A DNA stretch of 64,000 nt, taken from NCBI RefSeq assembly GCF_010668805.1, contig NZ_WUFT01000001.1:434001-498000 (forward strand), written 5' to 3'. The stretch is from Rhizobium phaseoli (GTDB lineage Bacteria > Pseudomonadota > Alphaproteobacteria > Rhizobiales > Rhizobiaceae). The position numbers and the translations under genes are program-made. Positions within the stretch are counted from its first letter, which is position 1, and every line of letters starts with the position of its first letter. Shown piece by piece: positions 18,195 to 26,830 of this stretch. The notes beneath the pieces are model-generated. The model saw only the letters and a program-made list of their open reading frames with translations. It was not told the origin of the DNA and made no database searches.

Positions 18195-19379
18195 TCAGGC
18201 CGAGACCTTGGCAAGCGCCTTGGCGAAATCCTCGATCAGGTCGTCGGTATCCTCGATGCCGGCCGAAAGGCGGACCGTACCCGGGGAAATGCCGAGTTCG
18301 GCGCGCGCCTCCTCCGACAGGTTCTTGTGGGTGGTGGTTGCCGGATGGGTGATCAGGCTCTTGCTGTCGCCGAGATTGTTGGAAATCTTGACGATGTCGA
18401 GCGCGTTCTGCAGCGCGAAGGCCGCTTCCTTGCCGCCCTTCAGTTCGAAGGCGACGAGGGTCGAGCCGCCGGTCATCTGCTTGGCGATGATATCGGCCTG
18501 CGGATGGTCCTTGCGGCCGGGATAGATCACCTTGGCGACCTTGCTCTGCTCGGCGAGGAAATCGGCGATCTTCGCCGCATTCCCGGTCTGCTGCTTGACG
18601 CGCAGCGGCAGCGTCTCGATGCCCTTCAGCAGCGTCCAGGCATTGAACGGCGACATGGCCGGGCCGGTGTGGCGGAAGTAGTCGTGCAGGTTCTCGTCGA
18701 TCCAGTCCTTGTCTGACAGTACCACGCCGCCGAGGCAGCGGCCCTGGCCGTCAATATGCTTGGTGGCGGAATAGACGACGATATGGGCGCCGAGTTCCAG
18801 CGGTTTCTGGAACAGCGGTGTCGCGAAGACATTGTCGACGATGACCTTGGCGCCGACCTGGTTGGCGAGCTTGGCAACGCCTGTGATATCGACCACTTCG
18901 AGCGTCGGGTTGGTCGGGCTTTCCAGGAAGAACACCTTGGTGTTCGGCCGGATGGCCTTTTCCCAGTTGGCGAGGTCCCGGCCGTCGACCAGCGTGCACT
19001 CGATGCCGTATTTCGGCGCCAAAGTCTCGACAACCCAGCGGCAGGAACCGAACAGCGCGCGGGCCGCAACGATATGGTCGCCTGCCTTGACCTGGCAGAG
19101 CACTGCCGCGGTGACGGCCGCCATGCCCGAGGCCGTGGCGCGGGCGTCTTCCGCGCCTTCGAGCATGCACATGCGCTTTTCGAACATGTCGTTGGTCGGG
19201 CTGCCGTAGCGGGCGTAGATGTAGCCTTCCGTCTCGCCCTTGAAGCGGGCTTCGGCCGCCTCCGACGTCTCATAGACGAAACCCTGCGTGAGATAGATTG
19301 CTTCGGACGTCTCGCCATATTGCGAACGCAAGGTTCCGCCGTGGACGAGTTGGGTTGCCGGGCGCCAGGTCTTGCTCAT
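18195..19379 (-). CDS. metZ: O-succinylhomoserine sulfhydrylase MetZ
   Basis: MetZ is a cytoplasmic PLP enzyme that makes homocysteine directly from an activated homoserine and sulfide, for methionine synthesis. The 394-residue protein has the cystathionine-gamma-synthase fold with the PLP lysine at about 207 in YSATKHIDGQGR. It also has the YARYGSPTN and ESPTNPTLEV segments typical of the MetZ branch. The ATG at 19379 follows GAAGGTGATGG. A SAM-II riboswitch and a terminator precede it, so S-adenosylmethionine is expected to shut it off. Substrate choice (O-succinyl versus O-acetyl) is inferred from similarity. Confidence 0.94.
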   Translation of the reverse strand: MSKTWRPATQLVHGGTLRSQYGETSEAIYLTQGFVYETSEAAEARFKGETEGYIYARYGSPTNDMFEKRMCMLEGAEDARATASGMAAVTAAVLCQVKAGDHIVAARALFGSCRWVVETLAPKYGIECTLVDGRDLANWEKAIRPNTKVFFLESPTNPTLEVVDITGVAKLANQVGAKVIVDNVFATPLFQKPLELGAHIVVYSATKHIDGQGRCLGGVVLSDKDWIDENLHDYFRHTGPAMSPFNAWTLLKGIETLPLRVKQQTGNAAKIADFLAEQSKVAKVIYPGRKDHPQADIIAKQMTGGSTLVAFELKGGKEAAFALQNALDIVKISNNLGDSKSLITHPATTTHKNLSEEARAELGISPGTVRLSAGIEDTDDLIEDFAKALAKVSA

Positions 19380-19398
19380 GCCATCACCTTCACATAAC

Positions 19399-19429
19399 AA
19401 AAAAACCGGTCGCAAAAGCAGACCGGTTT
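19399..19429 (-). terminator. regulatory terminator of the metZ leader
   Basis: On the minus strand, ACCGGTC pairs with GACCGGT across a nine-base loop and is followed by seven T. It lies between the SAM-II aptamer and the metZ ribosome site. The upstream arm can instead pair with the aptamer's last stem strand (AGACCGG with CCGGTCT, 19420-19440), forming an antiterminator. Confidence 0.85.
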
Positions 19430-19433
19430 CAAC

Positions 19434-19493
19434 CCGGTCTTTTTAGCCACTTGTTTAACGTGGCTGCAAGCCGACCGGCCAAATCACCACGGG
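19434..19493 (-). ncRNA. SAM-II riboswitch upstream of metZ
   Basis: The minus strand carries the SAM-II core in order: P1 strand CGTGG, the loop GTGATTTGG, pseudoknot strand CCGGTC, the conserved CTTGCAGCCACG, then GTTAAA, CAAGTGGCTAAAAAG and closing strand GACCGG. Two helices of the H-type pseudoknot can be drawn (CGTGG/CCACG and CCGGTC/GACCGG). SAM-II elements precede methionine genes in alphaproteobacteria and turn expression down when SAM is abundant. Confidence 0.92.
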
Positions 19494-19573
19494 ATAATTC
19501 TGCAATACTGCTGTTAGCTGCTTGCGTCAATTCCCCGAGTTTGGTTTTGTCGGCGGCAAATGATGGATGAGGC

Positions 19574-20668
19574 ATGATGGCTCGTGAAACGGGAATTCTG
19601 GCGGACGGCGCGATAGCGGCGCTGTTCGAAACGGGTCGTCTGATCTCCGAACGGGAGCTGGACCGCGACCAGATCCAGCCGGCAAGCCTCGACCTGCGCC
19701 TGAGCGCCAAGGCTATTCGCGTGCGCGCCAGCTTCATGCCCGGCCCCGCCCATCGGGTGGCCGACAAGCTCGACCGGCTGAGCCTGCATGTGGTCGACCT
19801 TTCCGAAGGCGCGGTGCTCGAAACCGGCTGCGTCTACATCGTGCCATTGATGGAGAGCTTAGCGCTGCCGGCCGACATGTCGGCCTCGGCCAATCCGAAG
19901 AGCTCGACCGGCCGGCTCGACATTTTCACCCGCGTCATCACCGATTACGCCCAAGAATTCGACAAGATCCCGGCTGGCTATTCCGGCCCGCTCTATCTGG
20001 AAATCAGCCCGCGCACCTTCCCGATCGTCGTGCGCCGCGGCTCGCGCCTGTCGCAGATCCGCTTCCGCGTCGGCCATGCTTTGCTCAGCGAGCCGGAACT
20101 GTTGAAGCTGCATGAAAGCGAGACGCTGGTCGCCAGCAAGCAGCCGAACGTCTCCGGCAGCGGCATCGCGCTGTCGATCGACCTCGCCGGAGATGAAGAC
20201 GGCCTGATCGGCTATCGCGGCAAACACCACACCGCCGTCGTCGATGTCGACAAGAAGGCCCAGCACGATATCTATGATTTCTGGGAACCGCTCTATAGCC
20301 GCGGCCGCAACGAACTGATCCTCGATCCCGACGAATTCTATATCCTCGTCTCGCGCGAGGCCGTGCATGTGCCGCCGGACTATGCCGCCGAGATGACCCC
20401 GTTCGATCCGCTGGTCGGCGAATTCCGCGTCCATTATGCCGGCTTCTTTGATCCCGGCTTCGGCCATGCGCCGGCCGGCGGCCGCGGCAGCCGCGCCGTG
20501 CTCGAAGTGCGCAGCCACGAAGTGCCCTTCATCCTCGAAGACGGCCAAATCGTCGGCCGCCTGGTCTACGAGCACATGCAGGAAAAGCCGGCCAGCCTCT
20601 ACGGCTCCGGCCTCGGCTCCAACTACCAGGCCCAGGGCCTCAAACTCTCGAAGCATTTTCGCCTCTGA
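19574..20668 (+). CDS. dcd: 2'-deoxycytidine 5'-triphosphate deaminase family protein (double-domain Dcd/dUTPase fold)
   Basis: Dcd enzymes deaminate dCTP to dUTP for thymidylate synthesis. The N-terminal half of this 364-residue protein has the family's QPASLDLRLS motif (near 35-44) and the ANPKSSTGRLDIFTRV segment with the substrate-binding Arg/Ser. The C-terminal half repeats a beta-rich fold, so the protein is about twice the length of enterobacterial Dcd (about 190). Long forms of this kind are annotated in Rhizobiales. Two adjacent ATG codons (19574, 19577) are possible starts. It is divergent from metZ. The exact activity (deaminase alone or with dUTPase) is not certain. Confidence 0.85.
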   Translation: MMARETGILADGAIAALFETGRLISERELDRDQIQPASLDLRLSAKAIRVRASFMPGPAHRVADKLDRLSLHVVDLSEGAVLETGCVYIVPLMESLALPADMSASANPKSSTGRLDIFTRVITDYAQEFDKIPAGYSGPLYLEISPRTFPIVVRRGSRLSQIRFRVGHALLSEPELLKLHESETLVASKQPNVSGSGIALSIDLAGDEDGLIGYRGKHHTAVVDVDKKAQHDIYDFWEPLYSRGRNELILDPDEFYILVSREAVHVPPDYAAEMTPFDPLVGEFRVHYAGFFDPGFGHAPAGGRGSRAVLEVRSHEVPFILEDGQIVGRLVYEHMQEKPASLYGSGLGSNYQAQGLKLSKHFRL

Positions 20669-20726
20669 GACTTCTCGGCTGCCGCGACTTGACAGCGGCC
20701 CCCATCTGTTGGAAATCTCAGCTATC

Positions 20727-20800
20727 GCGGGTGTAGCTCAATGGTAGAGCAGCAGCTTCCCAAGCTGAATACGAGGGTTCGATTCCCTTCACCCGCTCCA
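20727..20800 (+). tRNA. tRNA-Gly (anticodon CCC)
   Basis: A cloverleaf is readable: acceptor GCGGGTG/CACCCGC, D-arm TAGCTCAATGGTAGAGCA, anticodon loop TTCCCAA with anticodon CCC, T-arm GGTTCGATTCC, discriminator T and encoded CCA at 20798-20800. It reads GGG glycine codons. Confidence 0.96.
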
Positions 20801-20828
20801 GCTACCCGCGCGCGAAGCCGGCCAAGAC

Positions 20829-21107
20829 CTAATCCCCAAAGAACCGGATCGGCTTGTACCGGCGGTGCGCGATGATCAGGCTGCGATCGGGCTGGATGAT
20901 GTAGGTTTCCTCCACCTGCTGGCCGTACTGGTCGATGAAATTATGCGGAAAGGCCGAACCAACAGGTGATTTGGTAAGCTTGCTGCGCGGCTGGCCGTTA
21001 TAAGTGATGCTTCCCGGGATCGGCTCCAGGCCGGGGCCGCTATAGTTACCGGTGCTGCACCCGGCAAGAACGAGTATGCCGATAAGGCCAAGGAGTGCGG
21101 GTTTCAT
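20829..21107 (-). CDS. small RcnB/YobH-unlike outer-envelope lipoprotein, unknown function
   Basis: This 92-residue protein begins MKPALLGLIGILVLAGC, a clear lipoprotein signal with the lipidated Cys at 17. The mature part is short, with YNGQPRSKLTKSPVG and a repeated tyrosine- and arginine-rich end. No family is recognised with confidence. The start at 21107 sits behind AAAGGGATGG; an ATG two codons upstream is also possible. It stands alone next to tRNA-Gly on the opposite strand. Confidence 0.75.
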   Translation of the reverse strand: MKPALLGLIGILVLAGCSTGNYSGPGLEPIPGSITYNGQPRSKLTKSPVGSAFPHNFIDQYGQQVEETYIIQPDRSLIIAHRRYKPIRFFGD

Positions 21108-21165
21108 GTCCATCCCTTTAGATGCCGCCAACAAAGCGATCTTACTCTCTATTGGCGCCGGCGCA

Positions 21166-21420
21166 TCATGCAAACGGCATGGACAGTTTCAATCCTTCGA
21201 GACGTATCGCTTGGAATGGCGTGATCGTGTCAGCGCTTCCATTGCCGAAACCGCGGGGGTCTGCTAGATCAGCAGCGTCGAAAAAGGCAGGATCGGTTGA
21301 GGTAAGCCCGATCCCTTCCGTTGGAGCGTCAACAGCGCTCTCAAGAAGCTCTGCTCCGTAGCCCATGGCACGAGAACCCGCGACGTGATCCGCATGGAAA
21401 TGCGGGATCCCGGCGGCGTG
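21166..21420 (-). pseudogene. possible C-terminal gene remnant
   Basis: A minus-strand frame reads as protein-like sequence, including AMGYGAELLESAVDAP, DPAFFDAADLADPRGFG and ITPFQAIRLEGLKLS before a TGA at 21166-21168. It has no start and runs into the antisense of the next gene. Its codon use is less GC-biased than its neighbours. It looks like the tail of a decayed gene, but the family is not recognised and chance is possible. The rest of the 21108-21468 gap shows nothing. Confidence 0.3.
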
Positions 21421-21468
21421 CGGAGACGGCAAATTGCAGTCCCGGGATTTTTTCGAACGGAGACTGTC

Positions 21469-21849
21469 ATGCGCTTGAACCATCTCGATTTTCACGTACC
21501 CGATATCACTGCGACGGCGGATTTCTTCATCCGCCATTTCGGCCTGAAACTGAAGGATATGCGCGGCAATAATGGCCTCGCGATCCTCAGCGACGATGCG
21601 GGCCTCGAAATCGTCCTCAGCCACGCGATTGCCAAGTTCGGCACCGCCGACCAGGTAGACCTGCAGCGCCAGACCTATCATATCGGCTTCATCCTGCCTG
21701 AAAGGGCGGATGTCGATAGGGTGCATGCCGGGCTTGCTGCCGCCGGCGCGGCGCTCTCCGGCCCGCCGGCCGCCATGCGCGGCGGCTCGTTGTTTTATTG
21801 CACGGCGCCGGGGAATATCCTCGTCGAGATTGGTTGGCGGCCGGGTTGA
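21469..21849 (+). CDS. VOC (glyoxalase/bleomycin-resistance fold) family protein
   Basis: This 126-residue protein carries one VOC domain, starting MRLNHLDFHVPDITATADFF, where the His of the metal site is present. The second half has the QTYHIGFIL strand and a terminal acidic strand NILVEIGW, which supplies the last metal ligand. VOC proteins include glyoxalases, extradiol dioxygenases and resistance proteins; the substrate cannot be told here. The start at 21469 follows GGAGAC. It is a single gene. Confidence 0.85.
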   Translation: MRLNHLDFHVPDITATADFFIRHFGLKLKDMRGNNGLAILSDDAGLEIVLSHAIAKFGTADQVDLQRQTYHIGFILPERADVDRVHAGLAAAGAALSGPPAAMRGGSLFYCTAPGNILVEIGWRPG

Positions 21850-21910
21850 TTAAGGCGAGAGGTGTTTGCTGCAAAGAGAAAGCTGGGCTCTGGCTTGAGC
21901 CCGAGGGCTG

Positions 21911-22052
21911 CCCCTCACCCTAGCCCTCTCCCCGTAAAAAACGGGGCGAGGGGACGTGCCCTGCGAGACGTTGGTGGGGGACGGAGAGGTTGAGGCTTGC
22001 CACCTTCGCCCCGTTTATGGGGAGAAGGTGCCGGCAGGTGGATGAGGGGCAG
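21911..22052. repeat. RIME-like intergenic element, copy 2
   Basis: It shares CCTCACCCTA, GACGTGCCCTGCGAGA, GAGAAGGTGCCGGCAGG and GGATGAGGGGCAG with the 12765-12935 copy, in the same order and orientation. Complementary CCCCGT/ACGGGG arms give a cruciform. It fills the gap between the VOC gene and the chemoreceptor. Confidence 0.7.
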
Positions 22053-22079
22053 GCGGCGAACGCTGGGGTATTGTTTGCC

Positions 22080-24089
22080 TCAGAATTCCGTCCAGTCACC
22101 ATCCTGGCCTTTCGGCGCGCTGTTGGTTGCACCGAAGGCGCTGGCAAGCGTCTGGCCGAGGGCGCGGGCTGGCGAGGCTGTCGGGCGGGCAGCACCTTCC
22201 CGTGCGACGCGGATTGCGGGTGCCTTGGCCACAGGGCGCGCGTCGGCGCGTGGTGCCGCTGCCGGCGGTCGGGCCGAGCCGATCGGTGCGGCGGCGGCAA
22301 AGCCGCCGGTGCCGGTCAGCCTGAATTGGCCGAGCAGGTTGTTCAGCGCCGTCGCTTCCGTCGCCAGGCTGTGGCTGGCGGCCGTTGACTGCTCGACCAT
22401 AGCCGCGTTCTGCTGCGTGCCCTGGTCCATCGTGTTGACGGCGGTGTTGATCTCCTGCAGCCCGATCGACTGTTCGCGCGAGGCTTCGGCGATGGCGTGG
22501 ACGTGCTGGTTGATTTCCTGCACCTCCTGGACGATCGCGTCGAGCGCCTTGCCGGTTTCGCCGACCAGCGAAACGCCGGTCTGCACATGCGTGCCGGAGT
22601 TGGTGATCAGGCCCTTGATTTCCTTTGCCGCCTTGGCGGAACGTTGGGCGAGTTCGCGCACTTCCTGGGCAACGACGGCAAAACCCTTGCCGGCTTCGCC
22701 GGCACGCGCCGCTTCGACGCCGGCGTTCAAGGCCAGAAGGTTGGTCTGGAAGGCAATGTCATCGATGACGCCGATGATGTTGGAGATTTCGCCCGAGGAC
22801 TTTTCGATCTGCTGCATGGCGGAGACCGCCTTGCGGACGATGTCGCCGGATTTCTCGGCGCCGAGGCGGGTGCGGGCGACGAGCTGGCTCGCCTCCTCGG
22901 CACGCTTGGCGGCGTCGCGTACCGTCGTGGTGATTTCCTCCAGCGCCGCCGCCGTCTCTTCGACGGAGGCCGACTGTTGTTCCGTCCGCCTGGAAAGCTC
23001 GTCTGCGGAAGACCGGATCTCGTTGGCGCCGGCGCCGATCGCCCGGGCGTTGGCACCGACCGTGTGCAGAGTTTCGTTGAGCTTCTCGACCGAGTTGTTG
23101 AAATCCTCGCGCAGCGCATCGAGATGCGCGACGAAGGGCTGGTCGATATGCGAGGCGAGATCGCCGGCGGCAAGACGGCGCAGGCCGTCGCCGAGCGCGG
23201 AAACTGCGCCTTCGAGTTCGGATGCTTCACGGGTTTTCTGCGCGTCGCGTTCACGCCGCTCGCTGTCGCTGAGGTTACGGTCGGCTTCGGCCCGCGCCTC
23301 GATCCGCCCACGCTCGATCGCATTGTCGCGGAAGATCGACACGGCCTTTGCCATCTGGCCGACTTCGTCGCCGCGGTCGAGCCCGCTGACCTCGCTTGTG
23401 GTATCGCCTTCGGCAAGCCGCGTCATGCGCAGGCGCAACTGCGTCATCGGGCCGGCAATGCCCATCTGGGCGACGACGACGCTGAAGCCGACGGCGGCGA
23501 GCACAGCAATGCCGATCAGAACGAGGCAGAAGACGATCTGCCCGTTGGCCGAAGCCGAAAGCGCGTCGCCGCCGTCCTTGAGCATCGCCATCATCGCATC
23601 ATTGTTGGCGATCATCTTCGGCGTCAACGCATTGAGCTTGGCATTGACCAGGGCAACATTCGCCAGCGCCCCGGCGCTGTCCTTGGCTTTGCTCTGCTCG
23701 ATGATCTTGTTCGCCAGCGTTTCGATTTCATCGATGCCGGCCTGAATTTCATCAATCGCCGGCTTGCGGCTGGGCACCAGCGCCAGCGCATCTTTCATCC
23801 GGTCTCGGGCCTGCGGCAGCTTGCTCGGCGTGGCGAGCGCTGTGGCGAATGCCGGCGTATCGGGCTTCGTGTCGGCGAGCAGGGTTACTTGCAGCACCGA
23901 GGCCACCACCGAGGCGCTGGCGCGCGCGCTCTGCATCGAGGCCAGCGCTTCATGGTCGATGAAGGCGCTGTAGGCGGCGTCCGCACGGCGGAACTCGGCG
24001 ATGACAAAGATCAGTCCGGCCATCGTGATCAGCCCCAAGAGCGCCACGACCGATATGATTTTCGTGCGGATTTTCAGATGCTTCAACAT
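22080..24089 (-). CDS. methyl-accepting chemotaxis protein with four-helix sensor
   Basis: This transmembrane chemoreceptor signals to CheA through CheW. The 669-residue protein has a membrane segment at about 10-32, a helical periplasmic sensor to about 190, a second membrane segment at about 190-213 and a HAMP domain. A long coiled signalling domain follows, with hairpin tip [18 protein letters not shown]. The C-terminus is DWTEF, matching the x-W-x-x-F pentapeptide that tethers CheR/CheB to receptors. The start at 24089 ([10 protein letters not shown]) is the usual one; an ATG at 24116 is an alternative. No che genes lie in the window. Confidence 0.93.
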   Translation of the reverse strand: MLKHLKIRTKIISVVALLGLITMAGLIFVIAEFRRADAAYSAFIDHEALASMQSARASASVVASVLQVTLLADTKPDTPAFATALATPSKLPQARDRMKDALALVPSRKPAIDEIQAGIDEIETLANKIIEQSKAKDSAGALANVALVNAKLNALTPKMIANNDAMMAMLKDGGDALSASANGQIVFCLVLIGIAVLAAVGFSVVVAQMGIAGPMTQLRLRMTRLAEGDTTSEVSGLDRGDEVGQMAKAVSIFRDNAIERGRIEARAEADRNLSDSERRERDAQKTREASELEGAVSALGDGLRRLAAGDLASHIDQPFVAHLDALREDFNNSVEKLNETLHTVGANARAIGAGANEIRSSADELSRRTEQQSASVEETAAALEEITTTVRDAAKRAEEASQLVARTRLGAEKSGDIVRKAVSAMQQIEKSSGEISNIIGVIDDIAFQTNLLALNAGVEAARAGEAGKGFAVVAQEVRELAQRSAKAAKEIKGLITNSGTHVQTGVSLVGETGKALDAIVQEVQEINQHVHAIAEASREQSIGLQEINTAVNTMDQGTQQNAAMVEQSTAASHSLATEATALNNLLGQFRLTGTGGFAAAAPIGSARPPAAAPRADARPVAKAPAIRVAREGAARPTASPARALGQTLASAFGATNSAPKGQDGDWTEF

Positions 24090-24658
24090 GGAAATGTCAC
24101 CCGGTTGACCAGGCATCGCGCGCCCGGTGCTTTGAAATCAATTGTTGCAAACAGAGCGCCGCGTCAGTGCCGCAGCTCAGGGATTATGGCGGGGTTGACG
24201 CATGCATCATGCAATCGGCCGGCGGGTCCGTGTCGTCGCCACAAATAGAGGCGATATTCTTTAATTCCGCGCTAACGGCGGGGCGGCGATGCTCACGATT
24301 TTTGGGGACAAGGAGGGCACGTGCCATGCGAAAGCGAGCGCGGAACGGAGAGGTGGGGCGCCAAGGCCAAGCCTCGCCCCGGCGATCAAGAGAGCCTCAT
24401 CCTGAGGCGCCCCGCCTCGAAGGACGGGCGGGCGTTCCGGCGTTGGATCTATGCAACAAGGAGCAGCGTTGCGGCGTGTCCTTCGAGGCTTCAGCCTTCG
24501 GCTTCCACGCCTCAGGATGAGGGACGTCGGTGGGTGCCGCGCGGCTGCGAGGCCGATGAGTTCGCGACCGTCGTTCGCTGCCCGCCTATTGATATTCCCC
24601 GCCACGTCTGACTCTGTTACATCTCTGCAACGCTTCGCGCTTAGAGACCGAGACCACG
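24090..24658. repeat. gene-free gap holding a nested inverted repeat (24395-24522)
   Basis: Outer arms CCTCATCCTGAGGCG (24395) and CGCCTCAGGATGAGG (24508) and inner arms CCTCGAAGGAC (24415) and GTCCTTCGAGG (24478) are perfect and nested. They can form a long cruciform or RNA stem over 128 bases. Such modules are dispersed in Rhizobiales genomes. No gene is supported elsewhere in this 569-base stretch; the last 60 bases should hold the promoter of the next gene. Confidence 0.75.
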
Positions 24659-25534
24659 ATGACCGAATCCAAGCTGGCATCCCCGACTTTGAGGAGTCTT
24701 CTGGCGTTCGGCCTGTTTCTGGGCGTGCTTTTTTCGGGTTTTGCCGCATCCGCCCAGCAGGCCGCACCCTCGCTGCCGCTGCTTTTCGATGCGCGCGAAC
24801 GTCTGGCGAGGCCCGATCTCTCCTCGCTGGTCCGCCTGCGTTTCCTGACCTCGGTCGACTTTCCGCCGTTCAATTTCACCGATCAGAACGGCAAGCTTTC
24901 CGGTTTTGACGTCGACCTCGCCCGCGAAATCTGCAGCGAGCTGGAGATTTCCGACAAGTGCCAGATCCAGGCGCTCCCTTTCGCCGATCTCAAGGATGCG
25001 CTCGCCGCCTCGCAGGGCGATGCCGTCATCGCCGGTCTTGCCGTGACGCCGGAGCTGCGCCGGCAATTCGTCTTCTCCCGGCCCTATCTGATGCTGCCAG
25101 CGCGCTTCGTGCGCAATCTCGCCGTGCCGCTCGACGGCAAGACGGCTGCCGCGCTTTCGGCGCACCCGGTCGGTGTAGTCAAGGGCACGGTGCACGAGGC
25201 GATGTTGGCCGCCTTCTTTCCGGCGATCAAGGCTGAGGCCTTCGACACCAAGGACGCCCTGCTTGCGGCATTGAAGGAGCGCAAGGTCGATGCCGCCTTC
25301 GCCGACGCCCTGCAGCTTTCCTTCTGGGTTTCCTCGCCGGCCTCGGCCAAATGTTGCGCGCTGTTCGACGGCCCCTATCTCTCCGAACATTTCCTCGGCG
25401 AGGGCATGACGATCATGCTGCGGCAGAAGGACAGCGTGCTGACGTCAGCCATCGATCATGCGCTCGCCACGCTGTCGCGCAACGGCCGTCTGCAGGAAAT
25501 CTATCTGCGCTATTTCCCCTACGGGCTCTACTGA
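24659..25534 (+). CDS. periplasmic substrate-binding protein, amino-acid type (SBP family 3)
   Basis: The 291-residue protein starts with a signal peptide (cleavage near 32, ASA-QQ). It has the family 3 solute-binding layout: LRFLTSVDFPPFNFTDQNG near the start of the mature domain, then GFDVDLAREICSELEI. Family members deliver amino acids or similar solutes to ABC importers or act as sensor domains. No permease or ATPase gene is adjacent, so its partner is elsewhere or it acts with another receptor. The ligand is unknown. Confidence 0.87.
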   Translation: MTESKLASPTLRSLLAFGLFLGVLFSGFAASAQQAAPSLPLLFDARERLARPDLSSLVRLRFLTSVDFPPFNFTDQNGKLSGFDVDLAREICSELEISDKCQIQALPFADLKDALAASQGDAVIAGLAVTPELRRQFVFSRPYLMLPARFVRNLAVPLDGKTAAALSAHPVGVVKGTVHEAMLAAFFPAIKAEAFDTKDALLAALKERKVDAAFADALQLSFWVSSPASAKCCALFDGPYLSEHFLGEGMTIMLRQKDSVLTSAIDHALATLSRNGRLQEIYLRYFPYGLY

Positions 25535-25540
25535 CATCCA

Positions 25541-25590
25541 TGTCGCCCAAACCTGTGCAGCGGTTTTGGGATAACGACATGCATAAAACA
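25541..25590 (+). repeat. small dispersed repeat, copy F1
   Basis: This block, containing TGTGCAGCGGTTTTGGGATA and ACGACATGCATAAAACA, matches 62567-62616 at about 43 of 50 positions and is partly matched at 58006-58050 and 58606-58660. It lies between two convergent genes. Nature unknown. Confidence 0.7.
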
Positions 25591-25604
25591 GCGAGCCTCG
25601 GGCC

Positions 25605-26018
25605 TCAGCCCTTGCGGAAACGGGCAATCGCACTGCGCTCGATCGCCGCGCAGGTCAGCTTGTCGAGGCCGAGCCGGTCGCGCAGCAGGCTGAGCAGCCG
25701 CAGTTCTTCGGCCTTGACCGAGAGATCGGCCGAAGCTACTTCGACGGCAAGCGCATAGGCGGTGTCGTAGAGCTTGACGGGCAGGGTGTCGCGCACGGTT
25801 TCGAGAACGACGTCAAGGCCCTCAGGCCCGGAAAGCAGCGAGGCGCAGTCGCGAGCCACGGAAATCAGCTTGTCGTCGTCGAAATCCCGGAAAACCGGCA
25901 GGAATCCGATCAGTTGGCCGATCCTTTCCAGCTCTCTGTCGTTCATCGTGCTGTCCACGGCGGAGGCCATCACCATCACGTAGATCAGGGCATCATGGGC
26001 GGAAAGCGGCTTTTTCAT
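25605..26018 (-). CDS. TerB-like tellurite-resistance family protein
   Basis: The 137-residue, all-helical protein resembles TerB-like domains, which carry conserved acidic residues for metal binding. Visible segments are the helix with MVMASAVDSTMNDRELERI near the start (the D-x-x-x-x-D/E pattern) and a second acidic helix with ASADLSVKAEELRLL. TerB domains occur in stress and membrane-associated roles, and a tellurite phenotype is not implied. The ATG at 26018 follows AAAGGAATC; the TTG at 26036 is rejected. It precedes no other gene in its direction until the small repeat. Confidence 0.8.
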   Translation of the reverse strand: MKKPLSAHDALIYVMVMASAVDSTMNDRELERIGQLIGFLPVFRDFDDDKLISVARDCASLLSGPEGLDVVLETVRDTLPVKLYDTAYALAVEVASADLSVKAEELRLLSLLRDRLGLDKLTCAAIERSAIARFRKG

Positions 26019-26099
26019 CTCTGATTCCTTTTTCAATCAGCGGAGATTAGGAATTGGCAGCCGCCATTACAAGGGATTGGTCCCGCTCATGACCGCCGC

Positions 26100-26819
26100 T
26101 TATCTCCGGCGCGGATCGTCGCCGTAAAGGCCTTTTCCTGCCTGCTTGGCCTTCTCGGCAGCCGATTCCAGCGGCGAACCTGCGGCGACCTCAGCCCAGC
26201 CGTTTTCGGCAAGCCAGGCGCCGAGGTCCTGGGTGCCGAGCCGGCAGGCGGTCGTCGTCATCTCCCTCCATTCGGCTGGATCGATATCACAGGCGATGCT
26301 GCGGTTTCGCAAAAGCTGGCGCAGCGCCGTCTTCGCCATCATGCCGCAGGGCCATTGCCGGCCCGCCGGCCCGCATATCCTGTCGGCCGGCGTCGGCACC
26401 ACGCCGGCAAGCTGAAGCTTGCGCTCGCCAAACGACAGCATGCCGGCATTTTCGACCGCCGGCCGCGTCAGCTCCATCGGCTTTTTCGCGGGAGTACTTG
26501 CGGCTTGCCCGGCGGCAATCTCGGCGCGTGGTCCGGTATCGGCGGGTTTGGGCGCCGTGCCGTCGGCTGGCCCGGGGGAGGGCGGCGCCGGCGGTTGCGC
26601 CGCCGGTTCCGCCGAATGGGCGATCACCTCGGCCCGGTCGTCCGAAATCGTCGGCGGTTCGCCGGCCTCGAGGTTCGGATCCACCGAAGTCGCCGTCTCC
26701 TCTGCCGACACGGTCTCTTCCCCGGCCGTGCCGCCGCGCAGCCTTGTTTCGCCCGCCATCAGCAGGCCGGCCACCACTGCCATTCCCGTAAGACCTGTGA
26801 ACAAGGCGGCAGGGCGCAT
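26100..26819 (-). CDS. membrane-anchored thermonuclease-like (SNase fold) protein, probably non-catalytic
   Basis: The 239-residue protein has an N-terminal hydrophobic segment (residues 4-22) and a proline/alanine-rich linker to about 120. A C-terminal region like the second half of staphylococcal nuclease domains follows: LQLAGVVPTP, then RICGPAGRQWPCGMMAKTAL, LGAWLAENGWAEV and AKQAGKGLYGD. The usual catalytic stretch (GIDAPE-type Asp/Glu) reads GVVPTPAD, so hydrolysis of nucleic acid is doubtful. It starts 11 bases after the S24 gene and is probably co-transcribed with it. The start at 26819 follows GGAAG. Confidence 0.75.
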   Translation of the reverse strand: MRPAALFTGLTGMAVVAGLLMAGETRLRGGTAGEETVSAEETATSVDPNLEAGEPPTISDDRAEVIAHSAEPAAQPPAPPSPGPADGTAPKPADTGPRAEIAAGQAASTPAKKPMELTRPAVENAGMLSFGERKLQLAGVVPTPADRICGPAGRQWPCGMMAKTALRQLLRNRSIACDIDPAEWREMTTTACRLGTQDLGAWLAENGWAEVAAGSPLESAAEKAKQAGKGLYGDDPRRR

Positions 26820-26830
26820 GGAATATCTTC

